DNA of 53,576 nt, taken from the NCBI GenBank assembly GCA_028685755.1, contig JAQUDJ010000002.1, positions 1 to 53,576 of the forward strand, read 5' to 3'. The notes beneath the pieces are model-generated. The model made no database searches and was not told where the DNA came from. It saw nothing but the letters and a program-made list of their open reading frames with translations. Both the position numbers and the translations under genes were made by a program. Shown one piece after another: positions 1 through 8,082 of this stretch (its first letter is position 1; the number at the start of each line of letters is the position of its first letter). The DNA is from Eubacteriales bacterium. Lineage in GTDB: Bacteria; Bacillota; Clostridia; Saccharofermentanales; UBA5734.

Positions 1-2
1 TC

Positions 3-428
3 AAGATTTGTTCAATGTTTGATACCTTGAAAGCCTGCGCAGAAATCGCCGAAGCGAGTGGCATCCGGATGAATCTCGAAGCGCTGAATATCACGACAGA
101 TCATGCAGGTAATTTTCTCAAAACGACACAAATGGGTGCAGAGATGACCCGCCTGATCAACTGTGACAAGCTAAAGCTACTCTATGATGTTTACCACATG
201 CAATTAAACGAAGGCGCGATCATCGATACAATGACGACCTATATTGATCAAATTGGCCACGTCCACGTCGCCGATGCGCCAGGCCGACACGAACCGGGAA
301 CCGGTGAAATCAACTATACCAATGTCTATGCCTGTCTTGAAAAGCTTGGCTATCAAGATCGCGTTGGGTATGAGTTATTCCCGCTGACGACTACCACTCA
401 AGCTGTTCAGGCGATCATGGCTGGTTAA
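3..428 (+). CDS. Hydroxypyruvate isomerase-like TIM-barrel protein, 5' truncated
   Basis: The reading frame is open to the left edge, so the N-terminal half is missing. The visible 141 residues match the C-terminal half of the xylose-isomerase-like TIM-barrel family. They include LLYDVYHMQ, which supplies a metal-binding Asp/His region, and HVHVADAPGRHEPGTGEINY, which is characteristic of hydroxypyruvate isomerase (Hyi) relatives. A C-terminal Glu in GYELFPL fits the fourth metal ligand. The family interconverts keto- and aldo-sugar acids using a divalent metal in the cytosol. It lies upstream of an inositol catabolism locus, so its substrate may be a keto-sugar acid of that pathway rather than hydroxypyruvate. 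Family is confident; substrate is not. Confidence 0.8.
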   Translation, partial: KICSMFDTLKACAEIAEASGIRMNLEALNITTDHAGNFLKTTQMGAEMTRLINCDKLKLLYDVYHMQLNEGAIIDTMTTYIDQIGHVHVADAPGRHEPGTGEINYTNVYACLEKLGYQDRVGYELFPLTTTTQAVQAIMAG

Positions 429-459
429 TTTTGCGAAGTTTGTCTAAAAATCATGCAAA

Positions 460-616
460 AACAAGATATTATCGCAAAAAACAAGATCAAAAATTAAGTG
501 TGAGTGAAATGGCCAAAATTGCGGTGAAAAGTGCTTCTGGCATAAAAGATTAGAACAATATATTGTTTTGCGAAGCAAGATTGGCAATAGAAAGCAGTCC
601 GCTGTGGCGGTAGAAT
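460..616 (+). promoter_or_regulatory. Promoter A with four AraC-type half-sites (upstream of iolG)
   Basis: Four copies of an ARCAAGAT-like half-site have their C at 462, 482, 556 and 576, giving spacings of 20, 74 and 20 bp. A -10 box TAGAAT lies at 611-616 and a poor -35 TAGAAA at 588-593, with a 17-bp spacer. The last half-site abuts the -35. The same arrangement occurs at 5206-5362 with identical spacings, while the DNA between the sites differs. Two direct-repeat pairs separated by about nine helical turns resemble AraC-type looping promoters. The AraC-family gene at 4230 is the likely regulator (inference). Confidence 0.75.
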
Positions 617-798
617 AATGACAACACCACACAAACGTTAGAAAAGATTTTTTTAAAAATGGTGTGTATGAATTATCAATTTTCTTTTACCATGTCTGGA
701 CCGCATGGTGGACTTTTTCCTCAAGACACAAAAGGATAGCTGGTGGGCTATCCTTTTTGTGTTTTCGCAAGTGAATAACAAATAATAAGGGGAATTAA
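617..798 (+). promoter_or_regulatory. Leader region with two hairpins before iolG
   Basis: About 175 nt separate promoter A from the iolG start. One small hairpin pairs 689-694 with 704-709 and is followed by five T. A larger one pairs 726-739 with 748-762 (one bulge) around GGATAG/CTATCC and ends in a T-rich stretch, like an intrinsic terminator. It could end transcription of the preceding gene, or it could attenuate transcripts started at 611-616. A 26-codon frame (659-739) ends inside the hairpin but has no convincing ribosome binding site, so I do not call it a gene. Confidence 0.45.
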
Positions 799-1803
799 AT
801 GGAATTGAAAATCGGATTAGTAGGAACAGGTGCAATTGGACGCACACACATCGATCGTATTAATAATAGTTTACAAGGGGCACGCGTCATCGCCTGCTCG
901 GATGTAAATATTAATTTTGGACAGGAAGTAGCTGAAAAATTTAATTTAGCGTTCTTTGCTGACGCTCATGCCATGATTTCGGATAGCGCGATCGATGCGG
1001 TTATCATTACAACAGCAGACCCTTTTCACGAAGAATTTGTATTAGCTTCAATCAAGGCCGGTAAATTTGTCTTTGTTGAAAAACCACTTGCTCCAGAAGC
1101 TGATGCTTGTAAGCGCATCATTGATGCTGAGATGACTAGTGGCAAAAGACTCGTTCAAGTTGGCTTCATGCGTCGTTATGATCCGGGCTACCGTCAATTA
1201 AAAAAGCTAATTGAAAGTAAAACCTATGGCGAACCATTGCTGTTACATTGTGTGCACCGCAATGCTTCTTCAGGGGACGGTTGGACCACCCCAATGGCGG
1301 TCGAAAATTCGATGATCCATGAGATAGATGTATTACGTTGGTTGCTCGGTGAGGATTACGCCACAGCCGAAGTGCAATTTGGAAAACGTACACGTCATGT
1401 GGATGATACAATTCAAGATCCCCAAATTCTTATTTTGACAACAAAATCTGGTGTCCGAATCGATGTTGAATCATTTGTGAACTGTCGTTATGGCTATGAC
1501 ATCAAATGTGAAGTTGTCTGTGAAGAGGGCACTCTCAATTTAGCTGAACCGGCAAATGCGATGATTCGGACTAATGCCTCTCGTGTCACACCGATTTGCG
1601 CAGACTGGTCTCAGCGTTTTGTTGATGCATATAATGTCGAATTTCAGGAATGGATCAATGCTTGTCTTGCAGGTCGAGTGGATGGTCCGAATTCTTGGGA
1701 TGGATATGTTGGTCAAGTTACCGCCAAAGCCGCCTCCAAGGCTCGAGAAGCTCAGTCGGTAACCACGATCGAGATCGAAAACTGCCCCAGTTTCTATCAA
1801 TAG
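799..1803 (+). CDS. iolG: Inositol 2-dehydrogenase-like Gfo/Idh/MocA oxidoreductase
   Basis: The 334-residue protein has an N-terminal Rossmann fold (VGTGAIG at 8-14) and the family EKP motif with Lys95. It closely follows Bacillus IolG through KRLVQVGFMRRYDPGY, HEIDVLRWLLG and the C-terminal GPNSWDGY. IolG oxidises myo-inositol to scyllo-inosose with NAD+. The residue matching the conserved catalytic Asp, four before His174, is Asn170 here (codon AAT), which may alter substrate or activity. A GGGGAATTAA ribosome site precedes the ATG. It is the first gene after promoter A and is followed 67 bp later by a TIM-barrel isomerase, so the two probably form an operon. Family is very secure; the exact inositol isomer is not. 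Confidence 0.85.
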   Translation: MELKIGLVGTGAIGRTHIDRINNSLQGARVIACSDVNINFGQEVAEKFNLAFFADAHAMISDSAIDAVIITTADPFHEEFVLASIKAGKFVFVEKPLAPEADACKRIIDAEMTSGKRLVQVGFMRRYDPGYRQLKKLIESKTYGEPLLLHCVHRNASSGDGWTTPMAVENSMIHEIDVLRWLLGEDYATAEVQFGKRTRHVDDTIQDPQILILTTKSGVRIDVESFVNCRYGYDIKCEVVCEEGTLNLAEPANAMIRTNASRVTPICADWSQRFVDAYNVEFQEWINACLAGRVDGPNSWDGYVGQVTAKAASKAREAQSVTTIEIENCPSFYQ

Positions 1804-1870
1804 TAGTCTCTGTCACTCAATTTGAATAGCATATAATTGTCCAAACAGATTTCCAGATGAGGAGAACAAA

Positions 1871-2812
1871 ATGAAACTTGCAATCTGCACAGATGTTTAC
1901 TTGAATTTAGCTTATCCCGAAATGCTAGACAAAGTAAAATCTCTAGGGATCGACGCTGTTGAGATGACTACTGGGGGTTGGGGACCTTGTCCGCATGTTA
2001 ATCGACTTGAGTTATTGAATGACCCAGGCAAACTCCTTGAGTTTAAAAATGAACTATTAAAACGCGGCATGGAGATTTCTGCGCTTAACTGTTCAGGTAA
2101 TCCACTTTGCCCAGGTGAAATGGGTGAAACACACACGAAAAGCACATTTGAGACTGTTGTATTAGCGAGTAAACTCGGTGTTAAAAGCATAGTGATGATG
2201 TCCGGTTGCCCTGCAGGTGCCCCAGGAGACATGATCCCCAATTGGATTACTTCGACTGTTTCATGGCCAGATTATTTGGCTCCAGCATTAGCGTATCAGT
2301 GGAATGAAGTCGCAATTCCGTGGTGGAAAACCTTTGTTGAACATTGTAAAGTGCATGGCATCGAAAAAGTCGCAATTGAAGAACTTCCTTGCCAACTTGT
2401 ATATAATCCTGAGACCCTTTGGAAATTGCGCAATGCCGTTGATCCGATTGTTGGGATCAATTTGGATCCGTCACATCTCATCGCAATTGGCGCAGATCCA
2501 ATTGCTTCCGCTCGTGCATTAAAGGGGGCAATTCATTACATCCACGGAAAAGATGCTCGTATCGAACGCGGACTTTGCGATGTGAATGGACTTCTTGAAA
2601 CGAAGTCAGTATTAGACACTGAGAACCGAACATGGAATTACGTCGCTGTCGGTTGTGGAAAAGATTTACAATGGTGGAAAGAATTTTTCTCTGTCTGTCG
2701 CATGGTTGGTTATGATGGATATGTTTCGCTTGAAATGGAAGATCTGACCATGACTGTTGAGGCAGGTGTACTTACATCGGTTGATGCCTTGAAGCAAACA
2801 ATTAGCAAATAA
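1871..2812 (+). CDS. Sugar phosphate isomerase/epimerase family TIM-barrel protein
   Basis: A 313-residue member of the AP-endonuclease-2/xylose-isomerase-like TIM-barrel family. Expected metal ligands are visible in order: Glu in VAIEELP, Asp and His in NLDPSHL, His in HYIHGKD and Glu in VSLEMED. Such enzymes isomerise or epimerise ketoses and keto-acids, or dehydrate inosose (IolE). The start is supported by GATGAGGAGAACAAAATG. It follows iolG in the same transcript and ends just before a long inverted repeat. In context it may act on scyllo-inosose or 5-keto-gluconate, but the sequence does not decide which. It is one of three members of this superfamily in the locus. Confidence 0.8.
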   Translation: MKLAICTDVYLNLAYPEMLDKVKSLGIDAVEMTTGGWGPCPHVNRLELLNDPGKLLEFKNELLKRGMEISALNCSGNPLCPGEMGETHTKSTFETVVLASKLGVKSIVMMSGCPAGAPGDMIPNWITSTVSWPDYLAPALAYQWNEVAIPWWKTFVEHCKVHGIEKVAIEELPCQLVYNPETLWKLRNAVDPIVGINLDPSHLIAIGADPIASARALKGAIHYIHGKDARIERGLCDVNGLLETKSVLDTENRTWNYVAVGCGKDLQWWKEFFSVCRMVGYDGYVSLEMEDLTMTVEAGVLTSVDALKQTISK

Positions 2813-2827
2813 TTACACAGATTTTTG

Positions 2828-2870
2828 CCCTGTAATGTTTTCTCCTTGAAATGCAGAAAACATTACAGGG
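2828..2870. terminator. 16-bp perfect inverted repeat between convergent genes
   Basis: Positions 2828-2843 pair perfectly with 2855-2870, with an 11-nt loop. The repeat sits between the stop codons of the convergent genes ending at 2812 (+) and 2884 (-). Neither side has a clean T tract, so it is a weak or factor-assisted bidirectional terminator rather than a textbook one. Confidence 0.6.
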
Positions 2871-2883
2871 ATCTCTCAATTAA

Positions 2884-4020
2884 TTAAAGTGATACCCATA
2901 TATTTCCGGATCTATGACTTTTGAGACTGGCATGAATAAATTTCATCCCATAGACCCCATCACTCACCGTTGGATAGGTATAAGATGCTTGATCGGTGCC
3001 TGCTTTCAGACCAATTAGATTCATGCAAAAACTTCGATATATATTGCCGAAAGCTTCTGAAAAACCCACTGGGGCGCCAGATACAGCGCGCATTAATCGC
3101 TGGCTTTCGATACACGTATAGCTTCGACCGATTGTAATGTATTGAGGTGGCTCATTGACGTACGTGACGGTAATGGCATTGTTGTCTCGATGCGTCCAGA
3201 CGATTGAGCCCTTTTCACCAAATATTTCAACTTTCAAATCAAATTCATGACCCGTTGCAATTTGTGAAGCCCACAGAACACCGGACACGCCGTCAGGATA
3301 CTTAGCCAGAATTGTCGCATTGTTTTCTAGCGGATGTGTATTTGGAAAATAGTCGAATTGGGCAAGTACAGATTCTGGATGGAGCCCGGTAATTGCTGCG
3401 ACTAAGTGCTCAAGATGGGTACACATATCTGCGGTACAACCTGATTCGCCAGCTTGTGACTGATCTAAGCGCCAGGTAGACTGTTCAGATTTGCCGGTTT
3501 TTTGCGCAACGATAAACCATTCTTGAGGAAATTCGGCGCGAATTGTCAATAATTTTCCCAGTGCGCCGCTATCGATCAGGTGCCTTGCTTCTTTAATGAT
3601 GGCATATCCCGCGTATGTATATGTGACACCAAACAGTAAGTTTTGTGATTGGGCGATTGATTCAAGCTCGAGCGCTTCCGCAACCGTCAGGGTCAATGGT
3701 TTATCACATACCACATGGATGCCTTGCAACATAAAGGCTTTGGCGATGCTATAATGGGAATTATTAGGGGTCACAATTGTAACAAAATCAATTTTATCCA
3801 CACGTTTGCCTTCGGATGATGCCATCGTTTCGTAATCAGGATAGATTCGACTTCCATCAACAATCCCCCACGCTGAAGCTGTTGCCTGGTTATTGTCCCA
3901 ATTTCTCGAAAAGCAGCCAGCACTCAATTCAGCGAGATTATCCATAATCGCACCACTGCGATGAAAGGCACCAATAAAGGATCCCTTGCCACCACCAACC
4001 ATCCCAAATTTCAATTTCAT
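2884..4020 (-). CDS. Gfo/Idh/MocA family oxidoreductase
   Basis: A 378-residue NAD(P)-dependent sugar or cyclitol dehydrogenase. The N-terminus shows MVGGGKGSFIGAFHR, a glycine-rich Rossmann loop common in one branch of the family, and CDKPLTLTVAEALE carries the conserved Lys-Pro motif. A His-containing helix, DMCTHLEHLV, matches the catalytic region. It is divergent from the AraC gene and convergent with the isomerase at 1871, so it is transcribed separately from the iolG operon. It probably oxidises or reduces a cyclic polyol or keto-sugar; the substrate cannot be read from sequence. The start codon directly follows the shared intergenic region at 4021-4229. Confidence 0.8.
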   Translation of the reverse strand: MKLKFGMVGGGKGSFIGAFHRSGAIMDNLAELSAGCFSRNWDNNQATASAWGIVDGSRIYPDYETMASSEGKRVDKIDFVTIVTPNNSHYSIAKAFMLQGIHVVCDKPLTLTVAEALELESIAQSQNLLFGVTYTYAGYAIIKEARHLIDSGALGKLLTIRAEFPQEWFIVAQKTGKSEQSTWRLDQSQAGESGCTADMCTHLEHLVAAITGLHPESVLAQFDYFPNTHPLENNATILAKYPDGVSGVLWASQIATGHEFDLKVEIFGEKGSIVWTHRDNNAITVTYVNEPPQYITIGRSYTCIESQRLMRAVSGAPVGFSEAFGNIYRSFCMNLIGLKAGTDQASYTYPTVSDGVYGMKFIHASLKSHRSGNIWVSL

Positions 4021-4229
4021 AACATCTACCTCAGCATCCTTAATTTTTTAGATGATTTAACTACCCACTAAAGACCAACGAAAAAGACTTGACTATCAAA
4101 GAAATTGTATAACATAATTAGGATAAAGATATATACTTAAAATAACATATACCCTTATAATCATTTCAAACAATAGGAATAATCCAGATAACATTTGATC
4201 GGCTTTGCATTGCATGATGGAGTAATTAC
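4021..4229. promoter_or_regulatory. Divergent intergenic region between dehydrogenase and araC-type gene
   Basis: This AT-rich region of 209 bp must hold divergent promoters for the minus-strand dehydrogenase and the plus-strand regulator. I saw no copy of the ARCAAGAT half-site here, so direct autoregulation through that motif is not supported. Confidence 0.4.
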
Positions 4230-5111
4230 ATGTATCAAATTTATCCAAATAGAGAATTTAATACAATATTCAGAGATCAGTCCAAACCAGAGTTGCTGCA
4301 TGTGACTGAGGTAGTCGGAAAGCCCACTTGGACCCACCCCATGCACAAGCATGAAGATATGTGTGAACTGGTACTTATCGTCGAAGGCAAAGGCCACTAC
4401 ATTATTAACAACAATAAATACACGGCTGAAAAAGGTGACTTGCTCATCTATAACAAAGGTGTATTGCATGATGAAAGTTCAGATTCAAATGAGACTTTGA
4501 ATCAATTTATTTTAGGTTGCAGTAATGTCTTCATCGAAGGCTTGGACGACATGTGTGTCATTCCTTCGTTTATCCAACCGATCGTAAATATTAGAGATCA
4601 TTTTGAGATATTTAAAGCATATTTTCAGACAATTATGCAAGAGTGTGCTGAAAAGCCATTAAATTACGAGCTTATTAGCCAAAATACCTTGTCCAATATC
4701 ATCATCCTTATTAATAGAATCGTTCAAACCAGTGAAAAGGATCATATCGTCATTACACAAAGTGAGCTCGCTTTGAAAATCAAAGCCTTCATTGATGAAA
4801 ATTATATGAAGGACATCAAGTTAGAAGACTTAAGTAATCAATTCCATTTCAGCACCTATTACCTTTGCCATATCTTCAAAAAGGAATTATTCTTTTCCCC
4901 CATTGACTACCTCATACATCGGCGGATCGGTGAGGCCCAGCAACTCTTACTTTCGACCAAACTATTGATTGGTGAAATTGCGGAGAAAGTTGGATATACC
5001 AATGTTAACTACTTCGGACTAATCTTCAAACGCGTGACTAGTGTTTCACCAGGGGAGTTTAGAAATTCAGAGTCAATCAATCGGTCGCTAAAAGCCGCCC
5101 CTAAAAACTAA
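4230..5111 (+). CDS. AraC family transcriptional regulator with cupin sensor domain
   Basis: The 293-residue protein has an N-terminal cupin-like sensor (about residues 25-100, with HPMHKHEDMCELVLI and GDLLIYNKGVLHD). The C-terminal AraC domain (about 185-285) has two helix-turn-helix units, LEDLSNQFHFSTYYLCHIFK and IGEIAEKVGYTNVNYFGLIF. Proteins of this kind bind direct-repeat half-sites and activate sugar genes on ligand binding. It lies directly upstream of the ABC importer, and matched half-site arrays occur before the importer and before iolG. It is therefore the best candidate regulator of both. The ATG follows GATGGAG. The ligand is probably inositol or a product of it (inference). Confidence 0.88.
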   Translation: MYQIYPNREFNTIFRDQSKPELLHVTEVVGKPTWTHPMHKHEDMCELVLIVEGKGHYIINNNKYTAEKGDLLIYNKGVLHDESSDSNETLNQFILGCSNVFIEGLDDMCVIPSFIQPIVNIRDHFEIFKAYFQTIMQECAEKPLNYELISQNTLSNIIILINRIVQTSEKDHIVITQSELALKIKAFIDENYMKDIKLEDLSNQFHFSTYYLCHIFKKELFFSPIDYLIHRRIGEAQQLLLSTKLLIGEIAEKVGYTNVNYFGLIFKRVTSVSPGEFRNSESINRSLKAAPKN

Positions 5112-5145
5112 ATGTAAACTGTTTCTTGTGCAACCGAACAATAAC

Positions 5146-5181
5146 CACAAAGGGGATGGCCATCCGGCTGTCCCCTTTGTG
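5146..5181 (+). terminator. Hairpin after the AraC-type regulator gene
   Basis: An 11-bp perfect stem pairs 5146-5156 with 5171-5181 (CACAAAGGGGA) 35 bp after the regulator's stop codon. No T tract follows, so the termination strength is uncertain. It separates the regulator from promoter B. Confidence 0.55.
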
Positions 5182-5205
5182 CATTCTGCCAAAACAGCAC
5201 GCAAT

Positions 5206-5362
5206 AACAAGATATTTGAGTAAAAAACAAGATGTTATAACTTTTAAATAACAATAAGATAAATTAGACGCTAAACGTGCAAAATGCACAAAGCAGAAGA
5301 GCAAGATATTGAATCGTGTAGCAAGATACACAATAGAAACTCGCTTATTTGAGCCATAAAAT
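5206..5362 (+). promoter_or_regulatory. Promoter B with four AraC-type half-sites (upstream of ABC importer)
   Basis: Half-sites have their C at 5208, 5228, 5302 and 5322. The -10 box TAAAAT is at 5357-5362 and the -35 TAGAAA at 5334-5339 with a 17-bp spacer. All spacings equal those of promoter A at 460-616. The distal pairs share AACAAGATATT, a variable 5-bp centre, then AAAAAACAAGAT in both promoters. The proximal sites share AGCAAGAT followed by CAATAGAAA. The weak -35 overlapped by the last site suggests dependence on an activator. Confidence 0.78.
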
Positions 5363-5404
5363 AGCAATATGTCCCAACACAAAAATATTTTTGGAGGAAA
5401 GAGC

Positions 5405-6430
5405 ATGAAAAAGATCTTGTCACTCACTGTTGTACTCACACTGTTAGTTGCACTTCTGGCTGGTTGCGGAGCAACAGCAACGACAGCACCGGCAGCTACC
5501 ACTGCTGCTGCAGTAGCAGAAGCAACAACCGCGGCGACTGAAGCTGGTTTGAAAGTTGAAGACTTGAAAATTGGTGTCGTCATGAAATCTTTTGATGAAT
5601 TCCAGACCGCTCTGATTAACGGTGCTGTTGATCAAGCCGTTTCAATGGGCGTCAAAAAAGAAAACATCATCACACTCGCTCCTAAAAACGAATCTGACGT
5701 CGTTGGCCAAGTGCAGATGATTGAAAACTGCATTTCTCAAGGTGTCAACATCCTCGTTCTTTCAGCAGAAAATCCGGATACTGTTAATGCTCCTTTAATG
5801 GCAGCATCAGCAAAAGGCATCAAAATCGTTATGGCTGATACCGATGCACCGAAGTTCGAAGATCCTAACAAAGTTACCTTTATTGGTACAGACAACTATG
5901 CTGCTGCTCATGATGGTGCTGCTGCCTTCTTGAAAACCTACGCTAAAGCTGGCGACAACATCGTCATCCTGCGTGGTAAACTCGGCGACACAAACCATGA
6001 CGCCAGAACAAAAGGCTTATCTGATGCTGTCACAGAAGCTGGCATGACTGTCCTCGATGTTCAGGATGCAAACTGCGAACCTGACAAAGCTGCCAATATC
6101 ATGGAAAACCTGATCACCAAATACGGCGACAAAATCAATGCTCTCCTCGTAACCAGTGACAGCATGGCTGTTGGTGGTATCACATCCCTTAAAGCTGCTA
6201 ACAAACTTGACCAGGTTGCAGTTTGCGGATTTGACGGTTTCCAAGTTTCAATTCAATTGGTTGCTGACGGTTCAGAAGAAATGATCATCGCCCAGAAACC
6301 TTACTGGATGGGTCAAGAAGCTGTTAAGAACGGCGTTGCTGCTCTCCTCGAAGGCAAAACCTTTGAAAAATACATTGATCCAGGCATCCAAATCATCGAT
6401 AGCTCCAACTACAAAGAATTCCTGAAATAA
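5405..6430 (+). CDS. Sugar ABC transporter substrate-binding lipoprotein (RbsB/InoE type)
   Basis: A 341-residue extracellular binding protein of the periplasmic-binding-protein type I sugar family. The start at 5405 is chosen over an earlier in-frame ATG because it follows GGAGGAAAGAGC. The signal peptide ends in the lipobox LLAGC (Cys near residue 21), so it is a membrane-anchored lipoprotein. An Ala/Thr-rich linker follows. The mature domain begins with KIGVVMKSFDEFQ and contains VLVLSAENPD-like and CGFDGF motifs of ribose/inositol binding proteins. It is the first gene after promoter B and is followed by matching ATPase and permease genes. Inositol is the likely substrate from context. 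Confidence 0.85.
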   Translation: MKKILSLTVVLTLLVALLAGCGATATTAPAATTAAAVAEATTAATEAGLKVEDLKIGVVMKSFDEFQTALINGAVDQAVSMGVKKENIITLAPKNESDVVGQVQMIENCISQGVNILVLSAENPDTVNAPLMAASAKGIKIVMADTDAPKFEDPNKVTFIGTDNYAAAHDGAAAFLKTYAKAGDNIVILRGKLGDTNHDARTKGLSDAVTEAGMTVLDVQDANCEPDKAANIMENLITKYGDKINALLVTSDSMAVGGITSLKAANKLDQVAVCGFDGFQVSIQLVADGSEEMIIAQKPYWMGQEAVKNGVAALLEGKTFEKYIDPGIQIIDSSNYKEFLK

Positions 6431-6455
6431 TTATTCATTAACTGAATAGACTAGA

Positions 6456-6485
6456 GGGGGTTATCCGGCTAAATGGATAACCCCC
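6456..6485 (+). terminator. Hairpin between binding protein and ATPase genes
   Basis: An 11-bp perfect stem pairs 6456-6466 with 6475-6485 (GGGGGTTATCC) 26 bp after the binding-protein stop. It is followed only by TTCT. Such hairpins often stabilise the upstream mRNA or partly terminate, giving more binding protein than membrane components. Confidence 0.65.
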
Positions 6486-6579
6486 TTCTAAATGAAACAA
6501 CATCAAATTTAGTCTTCAACAATTTTCCCTATCATAAACCAAAACTAATTCCTAAATTTCTGAAAAGAGGTGAGAAGAT

Positions 6580-8082
6580 TTGAGCGAGATAGCGGTTGAA
6601 TTACGGAATATTACCAAAATATTTTCGGGTGTAACTGCGCTTGATGGCATGTCAATCGCCTTGAAAAAAGGTGAAATACATGGGCTTATCGGCGAAAATG
6701 GTGCTGGAAAATCAACGTTAATCAAAGTATTGTCTGGCGTGCACATTCCGGAAAAGGGCGAGATCATTTTTGATGATCAACCTGCAAAGTACACAAGCCC
6801 GTTAGAAGCCAAACGCATGGGTATTACGTGCGTTTATCAAGAACTGAATATCGCTAAAGACTTGTCTATAACGGACAATCTCTTTATGGGTGAATACGTT
6901 AAATCCAAATCAGGCCTTCTTGACTACACTTATATGAACAAGCGGGCACGCGAAGTCATGGAAGAAATGGGTCAAGATCTCGAGCCAACCAAACAATGTG
7001 GATTGCTCGGTATGGGTCAACAACAAATGGTCGAAATTGGAAAATCAATTTTGTCCAATTCAAAAGTGATCATACTAGATGAACCCACATCAAGCTTAGG
7101 CGAAAAAGAGTCCCAACTTTTATTTGAAATTGTAAAAAAGCTGAAGGCGCAAGGCAAAGCAATCTTATTCGTTTCACATAAGTTGGAAGAAATATTTGAA
7201 CATTGCGATGTCGTGACAGTCATGCGTGATGCTAAGCACATCATCACAACGCCGACATCGGCAATTAACAAGGATCAGTTAATTTCTTATATGGTTGGAC
7301 GTACGCTGAGTAACTTGTTCCCCAAGATTAAGACGACACCTGGTGATGTCGCGATGGAGATCAAAGATTTTTCAAGTGTTGGGGCCTATCGGAATATCAA
7401 CTTCAAAGCACGATATGGTGAAATACTTGGATTTGCTGGGCTAGTCGGAGCAGGCCGAACTGAGCTGTTTAGAGGTATCTTTGCAGCAGATAAAAAAGAT
7501 TCCGGTCAAATTATAATTGACGGCAAAGTTCAAAACATTAAGTCCCCGGCCAAGGCGATTGCCAATATTGCCTTTCTTACTGAGGATCGAAAAGCGCAAG
7601 GTCTGGTTCTCTCAGAAACAATCGCTAGAAACATTAGTCTTGTCAATCTCTCAACATTTACAAGGGGCCTATTTCTTGATGATAAAAAAATAATTAGTCA
7701 AGCAGAGGACTGCGTTAAAAAATTGAGGATCAAAACCAACTCGATTTATAAGCTTGCAGGCGATCTGAGTGGCGGTAATCAACAAAAGGTCGTTATAGCA
7801 AAATGGATCAACATGAAAGCCAATATTTTTATCTTTGATGAACCCACTCGTGGTATCGATGTTGGTGCAAAGATTGAAGTCTATAACGTCATGAATGATC
7901 TCATAAAAGCGGGTAAGTGCGTCATTATGATTTCCTCCGAGCTGCCTGAAATACTAGGCATGAGCGATCGCGTCATCGTCATGCGAGGTGGCAAAATCAT
8001 GGCAGAAATTGACTGCTCGAGTGATCAATTCAACCAAGAAGATATTATGAAAGCTGCATGGGGAGGCGTGTTAAAGTCATGA
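6580..8082 (+). CDS. Sugar ABC transporter ATP-binding protein (RbsA type)
   Basis: A 500-residue protein with two fused nucleotide-binding domains, as in ribose-type (CUT2) importers. The first half has Walker A GENGAGKST (38-46), a divergent signature LGMGQQQ (about 145) and Walker B ILDEPTSS. The second half has a degenerate Walker A VGAGRTE, a complete signature LSGGNQQK and Walker B IFDEPTRGID. This asymmetry is normal for the family. Translation starts at a TTG, supported by AAGAGGTGAG upstream. The stop codon overlaps the permease start by 4 bp (ATGA), implying coupled translation. Confidence 0.92.
   Translation: MSEIAVELRNITKIFSGVTALDGMSIALKKGEIHGLIGENGAGKSTLIKVLSGVHIPEKGEIIFDDQPAKYTSPLEAKRMGITCVYQELNIAKDLSITDNLFMGEYVKSKSGLLDYTYMNKRAREVMEEMGQDLEPTKQCGLLGMGQQQMVEIGKSILSNSKVIILDEPTSSLGEKESQLLFEIVKKLKAQGKAILFVSHKLEEIFEHCDVVTVMRDAKHIITTPTSAINKDQLISYMVGRTLSNLFPKIKTTPGDVAMEIKDFSSVGAYRNINFKARYGEILGFAGLVGAGRTELFRGIFAADKKDSGQIIIDGKVQNIKSPAKAIANIAFLTEDRKAQGLVLSETIARNISLVNLSTFTRGLFLDDKKIISQAEDCVKKLRIKTNSIYKLAGDLSGGNQQKVVIAKWINMKANIFIFDEPTRGIDVGAKIEVYNVMNDLIKAGKCVIMISSELPEILGMSDRVIVMRGGKIMAEIDCSSDQFNQEDIMKAAWGGVLKS

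Noticed and set aside
659-739. 26-codon open frame in the iolG leader
   Set aside because: No ribosome binding site at a proper distance, and its end falls inside a hairpin. No similarity recognised.
5101-5583. Minus-strand open frame opposite the binding-protein gene
   Set aside because: It lies antisense to a signal peptide and Ala/Thr-rich linker, and across promoter B. Composition explains the lack of stops.
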